The translations under genes were made by a program, and so were the position numbers. DNA of 64,000 nt from SXRF01 sp038043465 (GTDB taxonomy: Bacteria; Pseudomonadota; Alphaproteobacteria; Rickettsiales; SXRF01), in NCBI GenBank assembly GCA_038043465.1, contig JBBTBX010000006.1:1-64000 (forward strand), read 5' to 3'. Below, one piece after another: positions 33,538 through 42,759 of this stretch (position 1 is the first letter of the stretch; every line of letters starts with the position of its first letter). A model generated the notes under the pieces. It saw only the letters and a list, made by a program, of their open reading frames with translations. It had not been told where the DNA came from and ran no database searches.

Positions 33538-34791
33538 CTATTCTGCTTTATCCTTCAGGTAAGGTGCGAGTGTCAGTTTAGTTTCCTCTTGCGCCTGTAG
33601 GGCCTGCTCAGCTAGGGTTTTTAACCGGGTAACGTCGGGTGCTTCCATACCTGCCAGATGTTCGACTTCCTTGGCGATTTCTGCAACTTTCATCGCACCG
33701 ATCTGCTGGCTGGAGGATTTGAGGGGATGCGCAGCACTTGCCATCGCCTTGAAATCACCTGCACTAAGCTCCTTCTGAATGGCTTTTACATACCCCTCCG
33801 CCACATCAAGATGGCTCGTGAGAATGAGAGATAGATTTTCACCCATCAGCTCGGCGAAATCGCTGAAGATTCTCTCATCGAGCGTATAGTTGGTAGCACC
33901 AACCATAAGCGATTCCTCTTTTTGCGCGTTACCTTCCTGTTTTTCTTTTGGCAGCCATGTGAGCAGAATACGCTCCAGATCGCTCTGGCACAGAGGTTTG
34001 GTGATATAGTCGTCCATGCCCGCCGCGATGCATTTTTCGTCATCGCTCTTCATGGCGTTAGCAGTGAGTGCAACTACCGGGACACGCGCTCTCTTCTGGT
34101 GGGCTTCGAGCTTGCGGATCGTTTGTGTTGCCTCATATCCATCCATCACCGGCATCTGGCAATCCATCAACACCAGATCGAAGTTGCGCGCTTTAAGCTG
34201 CTTCACCGCCTCATCACCGTCACCCGCCGGAGTCACGCGCAGACCGTATTTTTCCAGCATGGCGGTCGCCACAATCTGGTTGACGGGATTATCCTCGGCC
34301 AGCAGAATGTGAGCGTTGTTAAAATGCAGCTTTTCGTTAGCCTTTTTCTGCTCACCTGCCTTCGCTTCTTTCAGATTATGCTGCGTTACCATAGAGATGT
34401 TCCTACCGCTTTTTTGCGCCTCGGCAATAACGGCCAGCGCATCGCGCAAATGCCAGGAAGCCAAAGGTTTGCTTAAATAGCCCACCAAACCGATTTCCTC
34501 CATCCATTGTTTATCACCGCGACCAGGTGCTGAAGTCATCATCAGCAGCGCGATATTTTTTGTAGCGGGATTCGTCTTCATTTTCTCCGCCAGTTCTGCA
34601 CCGTCCATATGTGGCATCATGAAATCGAGTATGGCAATATCGAAATGATTATCCTGCTCAAGTATCCCCAGCGCCTGCATGCCGGTTGCCGCTTCCACCA
34701 CCTCCACGCCGAGCGGCACAAGTTGTTCGCGCACGATGACGCGCGCCGCTTCGTTATCGTCCACCACCAGCAGTCGTAAGCCTTTCAGCAT
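33538..34791 (-). CDS. receiver-receiver-Hpt protein, remnant of a hybrid histidine kinase
   Basis: 417 residues: receiver 1 (about 5-125, D56 in AILDFMMPHMDG), receiver 2 (about 160-285, with VLMDCQMPVMDG) and an Hpt domain (AAHPLKSSSQQIGA, His near 365). Upstream, the same frame stays open to DEPENLAEDKSG, which looks like the linker after a HATPase domain, while a membrane-anchor start is found in another frame at 34949. So the sensor and kinase domains seem to have been deleted and only the relay end remains. It may still be made from the ATG at 34791 and act as a relay sink, or be decaying. Confidence 0.82.
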   Translation of the reverse strand: MLKGLRLLVVDDNEAARVIVREQLVPLGVEVVEAATGMQALGILEQDNHFDIAILDFMMPHMDGAELAEKMKTNPATKNIALLMMTSAPGRGDKQWMEEIGLVGYLSKPLASWHLRDALAVIAEAQKSGRNISMVTQHNLKEAKAGEQKKANEKLHFNNAHILLAEDNPVNQIVATAMLEKYGLRVTPAGDGDEAVKQLKARNFDLVLMDCQMPVMDGYEATQTIRKLEAHQKRARVPVVALTANAMKSDDEKCIAAGMDDYITKPLCQSDLERILLTWLPKEKQEGNAQKEESLMVGATNYTLDERIFSDFAELMGENLSLILTSHLDVAEGYVKAIQKELSAGDFKAMASAAHPLKSSSQQIGAMKVAEIAKEVEHLAGMEAPDVTRLKTLAEQALQAQEETKLTLAPYLKDKAE

Positions 34792-34949
34792 GGCCTGTTT
34801 AGGAACAGCGAAGGCACTGGTACCGCTTTTATCTTCGGCAAGATTCTCTGGTTCGTCTCATCCGTCAACAAGTAAAGCGCACCGCCAAACGGCAGCAGGA
34901 AAAGTGCAATCGCGATCAGAGTGAAATAGCGTCTAAAGAAATAATTCAT
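34785..34949 (-). pseudogene. N-terminal membrane-anchor remnant of the deleted hybrid kinase
   Basis: Starts at ATG 34949 and reads MNYFFRRYFTLIAIALFLLP then FGGALYLLTDE, a typical short cytoplasmic N-terminus plus first membrane helix of a sensor kinase. After TDE the frame runs out of phase with the receiver frame and stops at 34785. The junction lies near 34856-34870. Confidence 0.65.
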
Positions 34950-35417
34950 AATTGCTGCCTATTACTCGCTATATAAGAATATATTCCTATAATATACAAC
35001 CTGTTGAGTAAATGTATAGCAAAATCACAAATTCTGGTATGAATCCGGAACTACAAAGAAAAGTAGTGACATGAAGAATATGATGGTGATTGTCGATGAC
35101 TAACCACTTTATCAAGACATTCTGAAAAGCATGGCAGAAAATCTTAGTTTCGATGCGGCACTTCGTGGTGACGGCTTAGAAGCCATAGAATAGCTCTCAA
35201 AAAATATAGATTAAACGTATAATTCTAGTACAAAATGGCTGTGAAAATCGAAGTCGTCACTTGACTTTCCGCCACAAATTAATAATTATATTAAATTATA
35301 TATACAAAATCCTTATTTGAAATTAATATATTTAACACGTAATTATATATGATCCGATGGACAGTTTGTCATGCAATGCAATAAATCATTAATTTAATTT
35401 CACTCGTATTAATCATC
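34950..35417. other. decayed intergenic region
   Basis: 468 bp, AT-rich. It holds the receiver pseudogene at 35071-35214. At 35238-35273 there is a partial inverse copy of repeat family A (GTGAAAATCGAAGTCG, reverse of CTTCGATTTTCAC), and at 35310 CCTTATTTGAAATTAATAT, similar to 1361-1370. Promoter of the split aminotransferase gene, if any, must be close to 35400. Confidence 0.45.
35071..35214 (+). pseudogene. receiver-domain pseudogene with two in-frame stops
   Basis: Reads MKNMMVIVDD, stop TAA (35101), PLYQDILKSMAENLSFDAALRGDGLEAIE in two pieces, stop TAG (35191), LSKNID, stop TAA (35212). The start (VIVDD), the position of the following helix and the DGLEAIE piece match a response-regulator receiver N-terminal half. 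Clearly inactivated. Confidence 0.7.
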
Positions 35418-36905
35418 ATGAAATTAGATCGTCCCTTTACTGGAGTATTAAATGACTTGCAGCGCCTTCTGCAAAGCAAACCTGCTTATACTGATATTAT
35501 CAATCTAGGACTAGGAAATCCAGGGACTCCGGTTGATCCGGCATTGTTAGACCTCGTGCATAAGGATATTCATCAAAATGATGGTATTTCACGTTATGGT
35601 TCCAGCATAGGTGACCTATCTACGAGAAAAACCATAGCAGATTTTATGATGAAAATACGCAAAACTACTTATCAGTTTGATGAGAATTGCAATCAGATAG
35701 CTATCGTCGGCGGCATAACTGAAACGATTAAAGAATATTTTTTAGCACTTTATAATAAAGACACCGAAATAGATGGTGAAATTATAAAACACAATAAACT
35801 CAAGGTTTTGATACCTATACCTGCATATGCATGGTATTTCGATGCGCTTAAAAAAATACCAGGCGTTGAGACCATTAAAATTGATACTCGTAATACCGGC
35901 TGGAAACTGGATGCAAAATCACTTGAACATTTCCTAGAACGAAAACCACCACCGGATGCACTTATTCTCAATTATCCATGCAATCCTACCGGTCAGGATT
36001 TGACGGAAGCACAGTAGAAAGCAGTTGCTACCGTACTAAAAACCCATGTAAAAACTCATCCAAAGTTCCGAATTGTGCTTGATAACGCTTACAAGGATTT
36101 ATCATTTTCTCCACATAAAGGGCTTTTTGAGATTGAACCAGAATTAATGAAGCATGGCATAGAATTTAATTCGGTTGCTAAATTTCATGGTTATGCCGGA
36201 CGCAAAGGCCCAGGTTTTGCGGTATCGCAAAATACAGATGACATTGCTATGTTACGCAGGCAGTTAAATCCAGATCTGGGAATTGGGGCTGGCAATGAAG
36301 CATTTCTGAAAGCAGCATTTAGCCCTAACTATTTTACACCGGAACGTATAGAAAAAACTCTAGGAATGTACCGTCGCCGTTGCAACTTTGTGACCAATTA
36401 CATAAACGCCCAGTTAAAACCCACGATTGGTAGCAACCATCAGATTGCCTTATCGACAGAGGGTGGAATGTTTGTCTTTGCTGATTTCAACCATTGGCTT
36501 GGGAAAAAAATTGAACCTAAAGAATCCAGGGCATTACGCAATTTGCTTTGTGAAACTATGCCGGAAAATAGTGATTATTTTAACCATGAAGTGTTCAAAA
36601 ATAATAGAATAAATGACGATAAAGATTTATCACTCTATCTCATGCTTAAAGCTCATATAGTAACTATTCCTGGTCAGGATTTTGGAGCATCTCCTGAAGA
36701 TGGAATGTTACGTATAGCACTCGGAGACATAGGAGACTTGACTACTTATAGGAAAACGACATCCACAGAACAATTTGCTAATTATTTGCCAAATGAACCT
36801 GATTTAAGAAACAAACCACTTAATGACTTGCGCAAACTAAAATCTGGAATGGATCGTGTAATTTCTACATTAAGAAACCTGGAGCAAGAAAAAACACGCT
36901 CATAA
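35418..36905 (+). pseudogene. class I/II PLP aminotransferase interrupted by an amber codon
   Basis: The first part (199 codons, 35418-36017) ends in TAG at 36015-36017 after NYPCNPTGQDLTEAQ. The frame continues unbroken for another 296 codons to 36905. PLP-family marks are on both sides: LGLGNPGTPVD, NYPCNPTGQ before the stop, and VLDNAYKDLSF and the Schiff-base region SVAKFHGYAGRKGPG after it. The full length of about 495 residues is long for the family. TAG is a normal stop elsewhere here (for example at 13196 and 42753), so recoding is unlikely. A sequencing error is possible. The first half alone cannot bind PLP. Confidence 0.8.
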
Positions 36906-36921
36906 ACAATCTATGCAGCAT

Positions 36922-38673
36922 CTATAGCAAAGCACAAACACGCGCCAGCCATTCTTTTTCGCTATCATCAAGCTGCGGTAATAACTGCTCGTGCACCCAT
37001 TCATGATAATCATTAAGCCATTTCTTTTCCGCATCTGTAAGAATAGACACATCAATCAACCGTGTATCTATCGGGGCGCAGGTCAGAGTCTCAAAACCTA
37101 AAAAAAGTTTTCCCCCCTGTTGTTTATTATTTTCGCCAACCGATTTTTCTACTACAGTAACCAGATTTTCAATGCGGATTCCATATTCCCCAGCTTTATA
37201 ATATCCTGGCTCGTTGGACACCACCATGCCGACTTTGAGCGGTGCATCCCCTCCTCGCTTGCCAATACGCTGTGGCCCTTCATGCACGCCAAGAAAACAA
37301 CCCACGCCATGCCCTGTGCCGTGGTCATAATCAACTCCGTCCTGCCAGAGAAATTGTCGCGCCAGAGCATCAAGCTGCGAGCCTGCCGTACCTTCAGGGA
37401 AAGTTGCTGTCGCCAGTGCAATATGCCCTTTTAGCACTCTTGTGAAGCGATCTTTATGTTCCGGCGATGGCTCACCAATCGCGACTGTACGGGTTATATC
37501 CGTCGTTCCATCAAAATACTGCCCACCAGAATCCAGCAAAAATAATTCGCCTTGCTGAAGAGCGCGATTGCTTTCCAATGTCGCCCTATAATGCACAATC
37601 GCACCATGCGCCCCGCTGCCAGCGATTGTGTCAAAACTCGGTTCAAGGAATAATTCATTCTGCATCCGCATAAGCAGCAGCCTATCAACCACTTCCAGCT
37701 CACTCACACTCTCCTGTTTTTCCAGCCAGCATAGAAGCTTTGCCACCGCAGCCCCATCACGTATATGCGCCTTGCGTATTCCAGAAATCTCCACAGGATT
37801 TTTAACTGCCTTAAATAAAATACATGGATCGATTCCCTTTAATAATTTTATTCCACTAGCGGAACATAAATCAGCAATAAAAATAGTTGTTGTCTGTGCG
37901 TCAAATATCATGGTTTTTTGTGAGAATGCGCGCAGTTCCTCGCTCAAAGAATCGGGCGCACATACTCTTACGCCATCACCTAAATGTTCCACCACCTTCT
38001 CATCAAGGCGCGCATGATCAACATATAGCTGAACATTTCCCTGCCCATCAATAATGGCACATGTCAAACATAATGGAGTATTTTCGGTGTCACGCGCGCG
38101 GATATTCAGCAGCCAGCACACACTCTCTGGCGCACTTATAAACAGCGCATCTGCACCTGCTTTTTTTACTTCTCCTGCTACACGCAGACGCTTTGCAACA
38201 GATGTTTCACCGCTATAAATAACATCATGTGCAAATATTTTAGTCGTAGGTTGAGCAGGACGATCTTCCCACAATTCATCAACCAGATTTGCTGTCGGCA
38301 CTAGAGAAAATTTCTTAAACTTATCCAACATAGATTTGGTATAAAGTTTTGGATCAAACCCTATTTTTGCACCACTGGACAATTGCTGGGAGAGCCAATC
38401 TTGCGGTGTCACATCGGCACTATTTAACACCGTATATTCCGCGCCGACCTGCTTTGCTGCCTGCAACGTATAACGCCCATCAACAAACATCGCAACTTTA
38501 TCAGCAAGAACAACAGCCAGCCCAGCCGAGCCAGAAAAGCCAGTTAGCCACTCCACGCGCCGATTGCAGGCTGGCGGATATTCACTCATCCATTCATCAT
38601 GCACCGGTTGCAGGTAGGCATTCAGCCCGTTACTTACCATTAGGCTTCTTAGTTGTGATAATTTATTTGTCAT
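36922..38673 (-). CDS. pepP: Xaa-Pro aminopeptidase (M24B)
   Basis: 583 residues, three-domain long form. Two creatinase-like N-terminal domains are followed by the pita-bread catalytic domain with metal ligands LLDSGGQYFDGTTDITR (two Asp), HGTGHGVG (His), VSNEPGYY (Glu) and GIRIENL (Glu). It removes an N-terminal residue before proline. The start overlaps the end of the 144-residue membrane-protein gene by 11 bp; this places it last in the ligA-prmA-membrane protein-pepP series. Confidence 0.92.
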   Translation of the reverse strand: MTNKLSQLRSLMVSNGLNAYLQPVHDEWMSEYPPACNRRVEWLTGFSGSAGLAVVLADKVAMFVDGRYTLQAAKQVGAEYTVLNSADVTPQDWLSQQLSSGAKIGFDPKLYTKSMLDKFKKFSLVPTANLVDELWEDRPAQPTTKIFAHDVIYSGETSVAKRLRVAGEVKKAGADALFISAPESVCWLLNIRARDTENTPLCLTCAIIDGQGNVQLYVDHARLDEKVVEHLGDGVRVCAPDSLSEELRAFSQKTMIFDAQTTTIFIADLCSASGIKLLKGIDPCILFKAVKNPVEISGIRKAHIRDGAAVAKLLCWLEKQESVSELEVVDRLLLMRMQNELFLEPSFDTIAGSGAHGAIVHYRATLESNRALQQGELFLLDSGGQYFDGTTDITRTVAIGEPSPEHKDRFTRVLKGHIALATATFPEGTAGSQLDALARQFLWQDGVDYDHGTGHGVGCFLGVHEGPQRIGKRGGDAPLKVGMVVSNEPGYYKAGEYGIRIENLVTVVEKSVGENNKQQGGKLFLGFETLTCAPIDTRLIDVSILTDAEKKWLNDYHEWVHEQLLPQLDDSEKEWLARVCALL

Positions 38674-39097
38674 TATCGTTATGTATTTTATCTCTGTAGA
38701 AAATTTGATGCTTACGCATAAATTTTTGTAAAATTGAATTTATTAATAATACTCTATAAAGAACATTATTTAACGCATAAAACGTAAAACACATAATACC
38801 AATTATAATTCTGATCCATATGATGAAAGCAATTAAAGCCCAAACAATTCCAGCGCCCATAAAAATAAAACTGATTTCCCAGAATGCAAGTATGTTTATT
38901 GTATATTCTCTATATCCCGATAACCATTCTGGTAGTTTATTACAACTTACACCACTTCCAATCGCCCCCCCACAATATCCAAGACTATAAAATATAATAG
39001 CCAATACTACATACCCAACTGGCGAAATTCCCAAAACAAAATACAAAGGCAATCTTCTTCTACACTTTTCTATAATTTTCTTCATTTTACCTGCCAT
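38663..39097 (-). CDS. hypothetical membrane protein
   Basis: 144 residues, basic N-terminus (KMKKIIEKCRRR), three or so hydrophobic helices, and charged C-terminus. AGGAT lies 7-8 bases before ATG 39097. I do not recognise it. It starts 4 bp after prmA ends and overlaps pepP, so it belongs to that transcript. GC and codon use look slightly lower in GC than its neighbours. Confidence 0.6.
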   Translation of the reverse strand: MAGKMKKIIEKCRRRLPLYFVLGISPVGYVVLAIIFYSLGYCGGAIGSGVSCNKLPEWLSGYREYTINILAFWEISFIFMGAGIVWALIAFIIWIRIIIGIMCFTFYALNNVLYRVLLINSILQKFMRKHQIFYRDKIHNDNDK

Positions 39098-39101
39098 TTT
39101 T

Positions 39102-40007
39102 TTATCCTATTACTAACGTACACCAATCCTGATAAACAAACTTTCTCTTTAAATATAACCCATGTGTGCGGTGTGCTGCAAGCACCTGTTTTTCCTGTGA
39201 GGTAAGCAATCCTGAAAGTATGGCAACGCCGCCAACCGCGAGGTTTTGTTTTAAATATGGAGCGAAAGCGATAAGCGGGCGGGCAAGGATATTGGAAATT
39301 ATCAGGTCATAAGGTGCTGCGCGCTTCACCTGCATCGCGCTATAGCCATCAGAAACACCTGTCTTTATATATTTACGCACCTGATTTATTGCCGTATTTT
39401 CACCAGTAACCCGCACCGAAACTGGGTCGAGATCCACCGCTAGAATATCAGTTTTCCAAAGTTTGGCAGAAGCAATGGCAAGAATCCCAGAACCTGTTCC
39501 CATATCCAGAACCTTATGAAACTTGCGACTTCTTGCCAAAAATTCCAACGCTTCAAGGCAGCAACGCGTCGTTCCATGCTCACCCGAACCAAAGGCTGCC
39601 CCAGCATCAACTTGAATGGAAATACTGCTCGGATTGGGCAAGCCTTCCACATGCGAACCATGCACAAAAAATCGCCCGATGGAAAGCGGTGGAAAATCCC
39701 GCGCCACCTGCGCCAGCCAATCATCCTGCCGCAATTGTTCTATTTTTACTTCTGGCAAAGAGATATTATGCAGCGAGGAAATCACCAGCAAACGTCTTTT
39801 TATCTCATCTGCGTCAGGTTTTTCAGCGCATATAAGCTCAAAAGTCCAGATTCCTTTTTCCTCGTCAGTTTCAAAATTGGCAACGGAAGTGGCAATATCG
39901 GAGAATGCTTCCTCCGCCGTTCCCACCGCACTGGATGGCAGGAAAAACAACACTTGCCAGTAGATAGAGGGTTGCGCAAAAGGATTTTTCTCAAAGGCTT
40001 TTTTCAT
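39102..40007 (-). CDS. prmA: ribosomal protein L11 methyltransferase
   Basis: 301 residues. Family marks are VDAGAAFGSGEHGTTR, the AdoMet motif VLDMGTGSGILAIAS and the post-I motif ISNILARPL. It methylates lysines of ribosomal protein L11. Starts one base after the ligA stop codon, so the two are coupled. Confidence 0.94.
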   Translation of the reverse strand: MKKAFEKNPFAQPSIYWQVLFFLPSSAVGTAEEAFSDIATSVANFETDEEKGIWTFELICAEKPDADEIKRRLLVISSLHNISLPEVKIEQLRQDDWLAQVARDFPPLSIGRFFVHGSHVEGLPNPSSISIQVDAGAAFGSGEHGTTRCCLEALEFLARSRKFHKVLDMGTGSGILAIASAKLWKTDILAVDLDPVSVRVTGENTAINQVRKYIKTGVSDGYSAMQVKRAAPYDLIISNILARPLIAFAPYLKQNLAVGGVAILSGLLTSQEKQVLAAHRTHGLYLKRKFVYQDWCTLVIG

Positions 40008-40008
40008 T

Positions 40009-42018
40009 TTATTTTATCATCTCCAGCCATTCATCTTCGCTAAGAACACGCACTCCGAGCTCCGTGGCCTTTTTCAGTTTTGAGCCAGCATCTGCGCCAG
40101 CGATAACAAAATCAGTTTGCGCGGAAACGCTGCTTGCCACTTTTGCTCCAAGGGTTTCCGCGCGTTCTTTGGCTTCCGCACGCGTCATTTTAACTAGCGT
40201 TCCAGTAAACACCACGGTTTTACCTGCAACTGGCGAGTTGCTTTCTATTTTCTTTGCATCCATGACCCGCAATTGCGTTAGCAATTTTTCCACGATTTCC
40301 GCATTATGATTTTCCGCAAAAAAATCAGCGAGAGATTTTGCCACTACGCCACCAATGCCATTAATATTTTGCAACCTCTCCGCATCCAGATTTCTCATCC
40401 CCGCAAACCAATTTCCTGCATTGCTATATTCCCGCGCCAGCAGCTTTGCCGTAACCTCGCCAATATGGCGGATACCCAGTGCATATATGAATTTTTCCAG
40501 CGTAACATCGCGTGATTTTTCAATAGCCGCGAGCAAATTCTCCAGCGATTTTTTACCCCATCCTTCGCGCTTTTCAATTTCATCTGATTTTTCTGCCAGC
40601 GTAAAAATATCAGTGACATTTTTTATGAGTCCATCATTCCAGAAAGCCTGAATTTGTTTTTCACCAAGCCCTTCAATATCCATCGCCCCACGACTCACAA
40701 AATGGCGGATGCGTTCAACCAACTGCGCTTCACAGCGTAATCCACCTGTGCAACGCCTCGCTGCCTCGCCCTCTTCACGCACAGCATGGCTGCCGCAAAC
40801 AGGGCAAATATCAGGAAAAATATATTTCGGCGTTTCAATTTTACGCGTAGCAGAAACAATCTGCGGAATCACGTCCCCTGCCCGCTGCACCACCACCGTG
40901 TCACCAACGCGGATGTCCTTGCGCGCAATTTCATCTTCATTATGCAAAGTGGCATTGCTAACCACCACCCCGCCGACAGTTATAGGTTTTAGACGAGCAA
41001 CTGGAGTTAAAGCACCAGTGCGCCCAACTTGAATATCAATGGATTCTATAACGGTAACCGCCTGCTCAGCTGGGAATTTGTGGGCAATCGCCCAACGTGG
41101 CGCGCGGGCGACTTCACCGAGCCTTTTGCGGAGTTCCAAATCATCAATTTTATAAACCACGCCGTCAATCTCATATGGAAGATGACCACGGCTTTCCTGT
41201 AATTTCAGGTAATATGAAAGTAAATCATCAACATTTTCCGCTTTCTTTTCCTGAATTGCCTTAAATCCCCAGTCTTTTATTTTTTCCATAAGACCGATTG
41301 CACTATGGGTGACAAACGAAGATTCACCTACACCATGCACAAAATAACCCAGCTTGCGCCCCGCGGTTATTGAAGCATCTTTTTGCCGCAAACTCCCTGC
41401 CGCCGCATTACGTGGGTTAGCAAATTTTTCTTCATCAGCAAGGCTCAAATTAAGCTCATTAAAATTCTGATGCGACATATAAACTTCGCCGCGCACTTCC
41501 AGTATTTTTGGCGGATTATTTTCTAATTCTAGCGGTAAAATTGTTGAGAGATTATCAGTAATATTCTCACCAACTTCACCATCACCACGCGTAAGCCCTA
41601 ATACAAATTTTCCATTTTCATAACGCGCTGAAAATGACAGCCCATCTATTTTTTCTTCAATTGCGTAAGCAATCTTAGTATCATCACTCAATCCTAAAAA
41701 CTTCTTATTGCGTGCGTCCCACTCTCTAACATCCTCCTCAGAAAACGCATTATTCAGTGATAGCATCGGCATAGAATGTTTCACTTTGGCGAACTTCTCC
41801 AGTGGTGGCGCGCCGACTTTCTGGGTTGGGCTGTCCTGCGTCTGCAATTGCGGGAATTTTTTTTCCAACCCTTCCAGCTCACGGCGGAGTTTATCATACT
41901 CCGCATCGGAAATAATCGACCTGTCCTGCTGATAATATAGCGCGTCATGATGACGGATTTCCTTTGCCAGCTTCTGCCAGCGCGCACGCGCATCCTCAAA
42001 ACTAAAGTCAAACAACAC
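40009..42018 (-). CDS. ligA: NAD-dependent DNA ligase
   Basis: 669 residues, full length. The adenylated lysine is K123 in EEKIDGLSF. The OB-fold follows, a zinc finger CPVCGSH...RRCTGGLRC, four HhH motifs (INGIGGVVAKSLADF) and a C-terminal BRCT domain (SVSAQTDFVIAG). Starts at GTG 42018 with GGAGAC upstream. It seals nicks in replication and repair. In alphaproteobacteria ligA commonly follows recN; here a toxin-antitoxin pair separates them. Confidence 0.96.
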   Translation of the reverse strand: MLFDFSFEDARARWQKLAKEIRHHDALYYQQDRSIISDAEYDKLRRELEGLEKKFPQLQTQDSPTQKVGAPPLEKFAKVKHSMPMLSLNNAFSEEDVREWDARNKKFLGLSDDTKIAYAIEEKIDGLSFSARYENGKFVLGLTRGDGEVGENITDNLSTILPLELENNPPKILEVRGEVYMSHQNFNELNLSLADEEKFANPRNAAAGSLRQKDASITAGRKLGYFVHGVGESSFVTHSAIGLMEKIKDWGFKAIQEKKAENVDDLLSYYLKLQESRGHLPYEIDGVVYKIDDLELRKRLGEVARAPRWAIAHKFPAEQAVTVIESIDIQVGRTGALTPVARLKPITVGGVVVSNATLHNEDEIARKDIRVGDTVVVQRAGDVIPQIVSATRKIETPKYIFPDICPVCGSHAVREEGEAARRCTGGLRCEAQLVERIRHFVSRGAMDIEGLGEKQIQAFWNDGLIKNVTDIFTLAEKSDEIEKREGWGKKSLENLLAAIEKSRDVTLEKFIYALGIRHIGEVTAKLLAREYSNAGNWFAGMRNLDAERLQNINGIGGVVAKSLADFFAENHNAEIVEKLLTQLRVMDAKKIESNSPVAGKTVVFTGTLVKMTRAEAKERAETLGAKVASSVSAQTDFVIAGADAGSKLKKATELGVRVLSEDEWLEMIK

Positions 42019-42131
42019 TTATTTAGGTCTCCTGAAACATATTGCTTCTATAAATTATGTCATCTATTGACATTTTACAATAATTATGTAATTATAAAAT
42101 AGCAACTTAAGACCAAATAAGGAACTACATA

Positions 42132-42389
42132 ATGACCAGCAGTTTACATGTTAGTTTGCCTGATGAAATGCGGGCTTATGTTGATATCCGTACAAATGGC
42201 AGCAAGGATTATTCTACGCCCAGCGAATATGTGAGAGCTTTGATTCGCTCAGATATGGAAAGAGATGCGCAAAAATTATATGTGTTTAAGGAATTACTAA
42301 AATCCAATGATGAAATATCAAATAATATATTCGTGCCTCTATCAATACTAGACGAAATAGAAACACAGATTGCCGCAGAAAAACTTTAA
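42132..42389 (+). CDS. ParD-like antitoxin
   Basis: 85 residues. The N-terminal ribbon-helix-helix (SLHVSLPDEMRAYVD, STPSEYVRALIRSD) is typical of ParD/CopG antitoxins, and the C-terminal tail should wrap the toxin. AAGGA lies before ATG. It is 3 bases ahead of the toxin gene. Probably represses its own promoter, which must sit in 42019-42131. Confidence 0.88.
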   Translation: MTSSLHVSLPDEMRAYVDIRTNGSKDYSTPSEYVRALIRSDMERDAQKLYVFKELLKSNDEISNNIFVPLSILDEIETQIAAEKL

Positions 42390-42392
42390 GTT

Positions 42393-42755
42393 ATGAGTGG
42401 TTGTATTGTATTTACGCCAACTGCATCTGAGCATTTTCGGAATATTCTTATATATACCAAGAAAAAATATGGCACACAGCAGATGCACAAATATTCCTCC
42501 CTACTCAAAAAAGGCTTTGGTGAAATAGTCGTAAACCACCAAAATGAAACCAATAAACATCTTGATTGGAAAAACAACATGGGCTTTGAGTTGCAACATA
42601 TACAGCACTATTATGTGGTGTATAAAATTATCCGCGATAATATCTTTGTAATAGCAGCCATCTTTCATCACAGCATGGATATTCCAGAAAGATTAAAAGA
42701 GTTGCAGCGTTTATCACAACAAGAACTTTTAACACTGGCGAAAAGACTGAATTAG
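42393..42755 (+). CDS. ParE-like toxin (RelE/ParE superfamily)
   Basis: 120 residues. ParE-type pattern: FTPTASEHFRNILIYTKKKYG near the N-terminus (in parts), LQHIQHYYVVYKII and a final strand IAAIFHHSMDIPERL. ParE toxins inhibit gyrase; some RelE relatives cut mRNA, and sequence alone does not decide. Ends at TAG, 4 bases before the recN stop on the other strand. Confidence 0.87.
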   Translation: MSGCIVFTPTASEHFRNILIYTKKKYGTQQMHKYSSLLKKGFGEIVVNHQNETNKHLDWKNNMGFELQHIQHYYVVYKIIRDNIFVIAAIFHHSMDIPERLKELQRLSQQELLTLAKRLN

Positions 42756-42759
42756 TTTC

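Noticed and set aside
33922..34476. 184-codon frame antisense to the receiver-receiver-Hpt gene
   Set aside because: Shadow of a gene with clear receiver motifs; composition is biased as expected for antisense.
35418..36905. amber codon read as an amino acid
   Set aside because: TAG ends other genes here (13196-13198, 42753-42755), and no recoding signal is seen.
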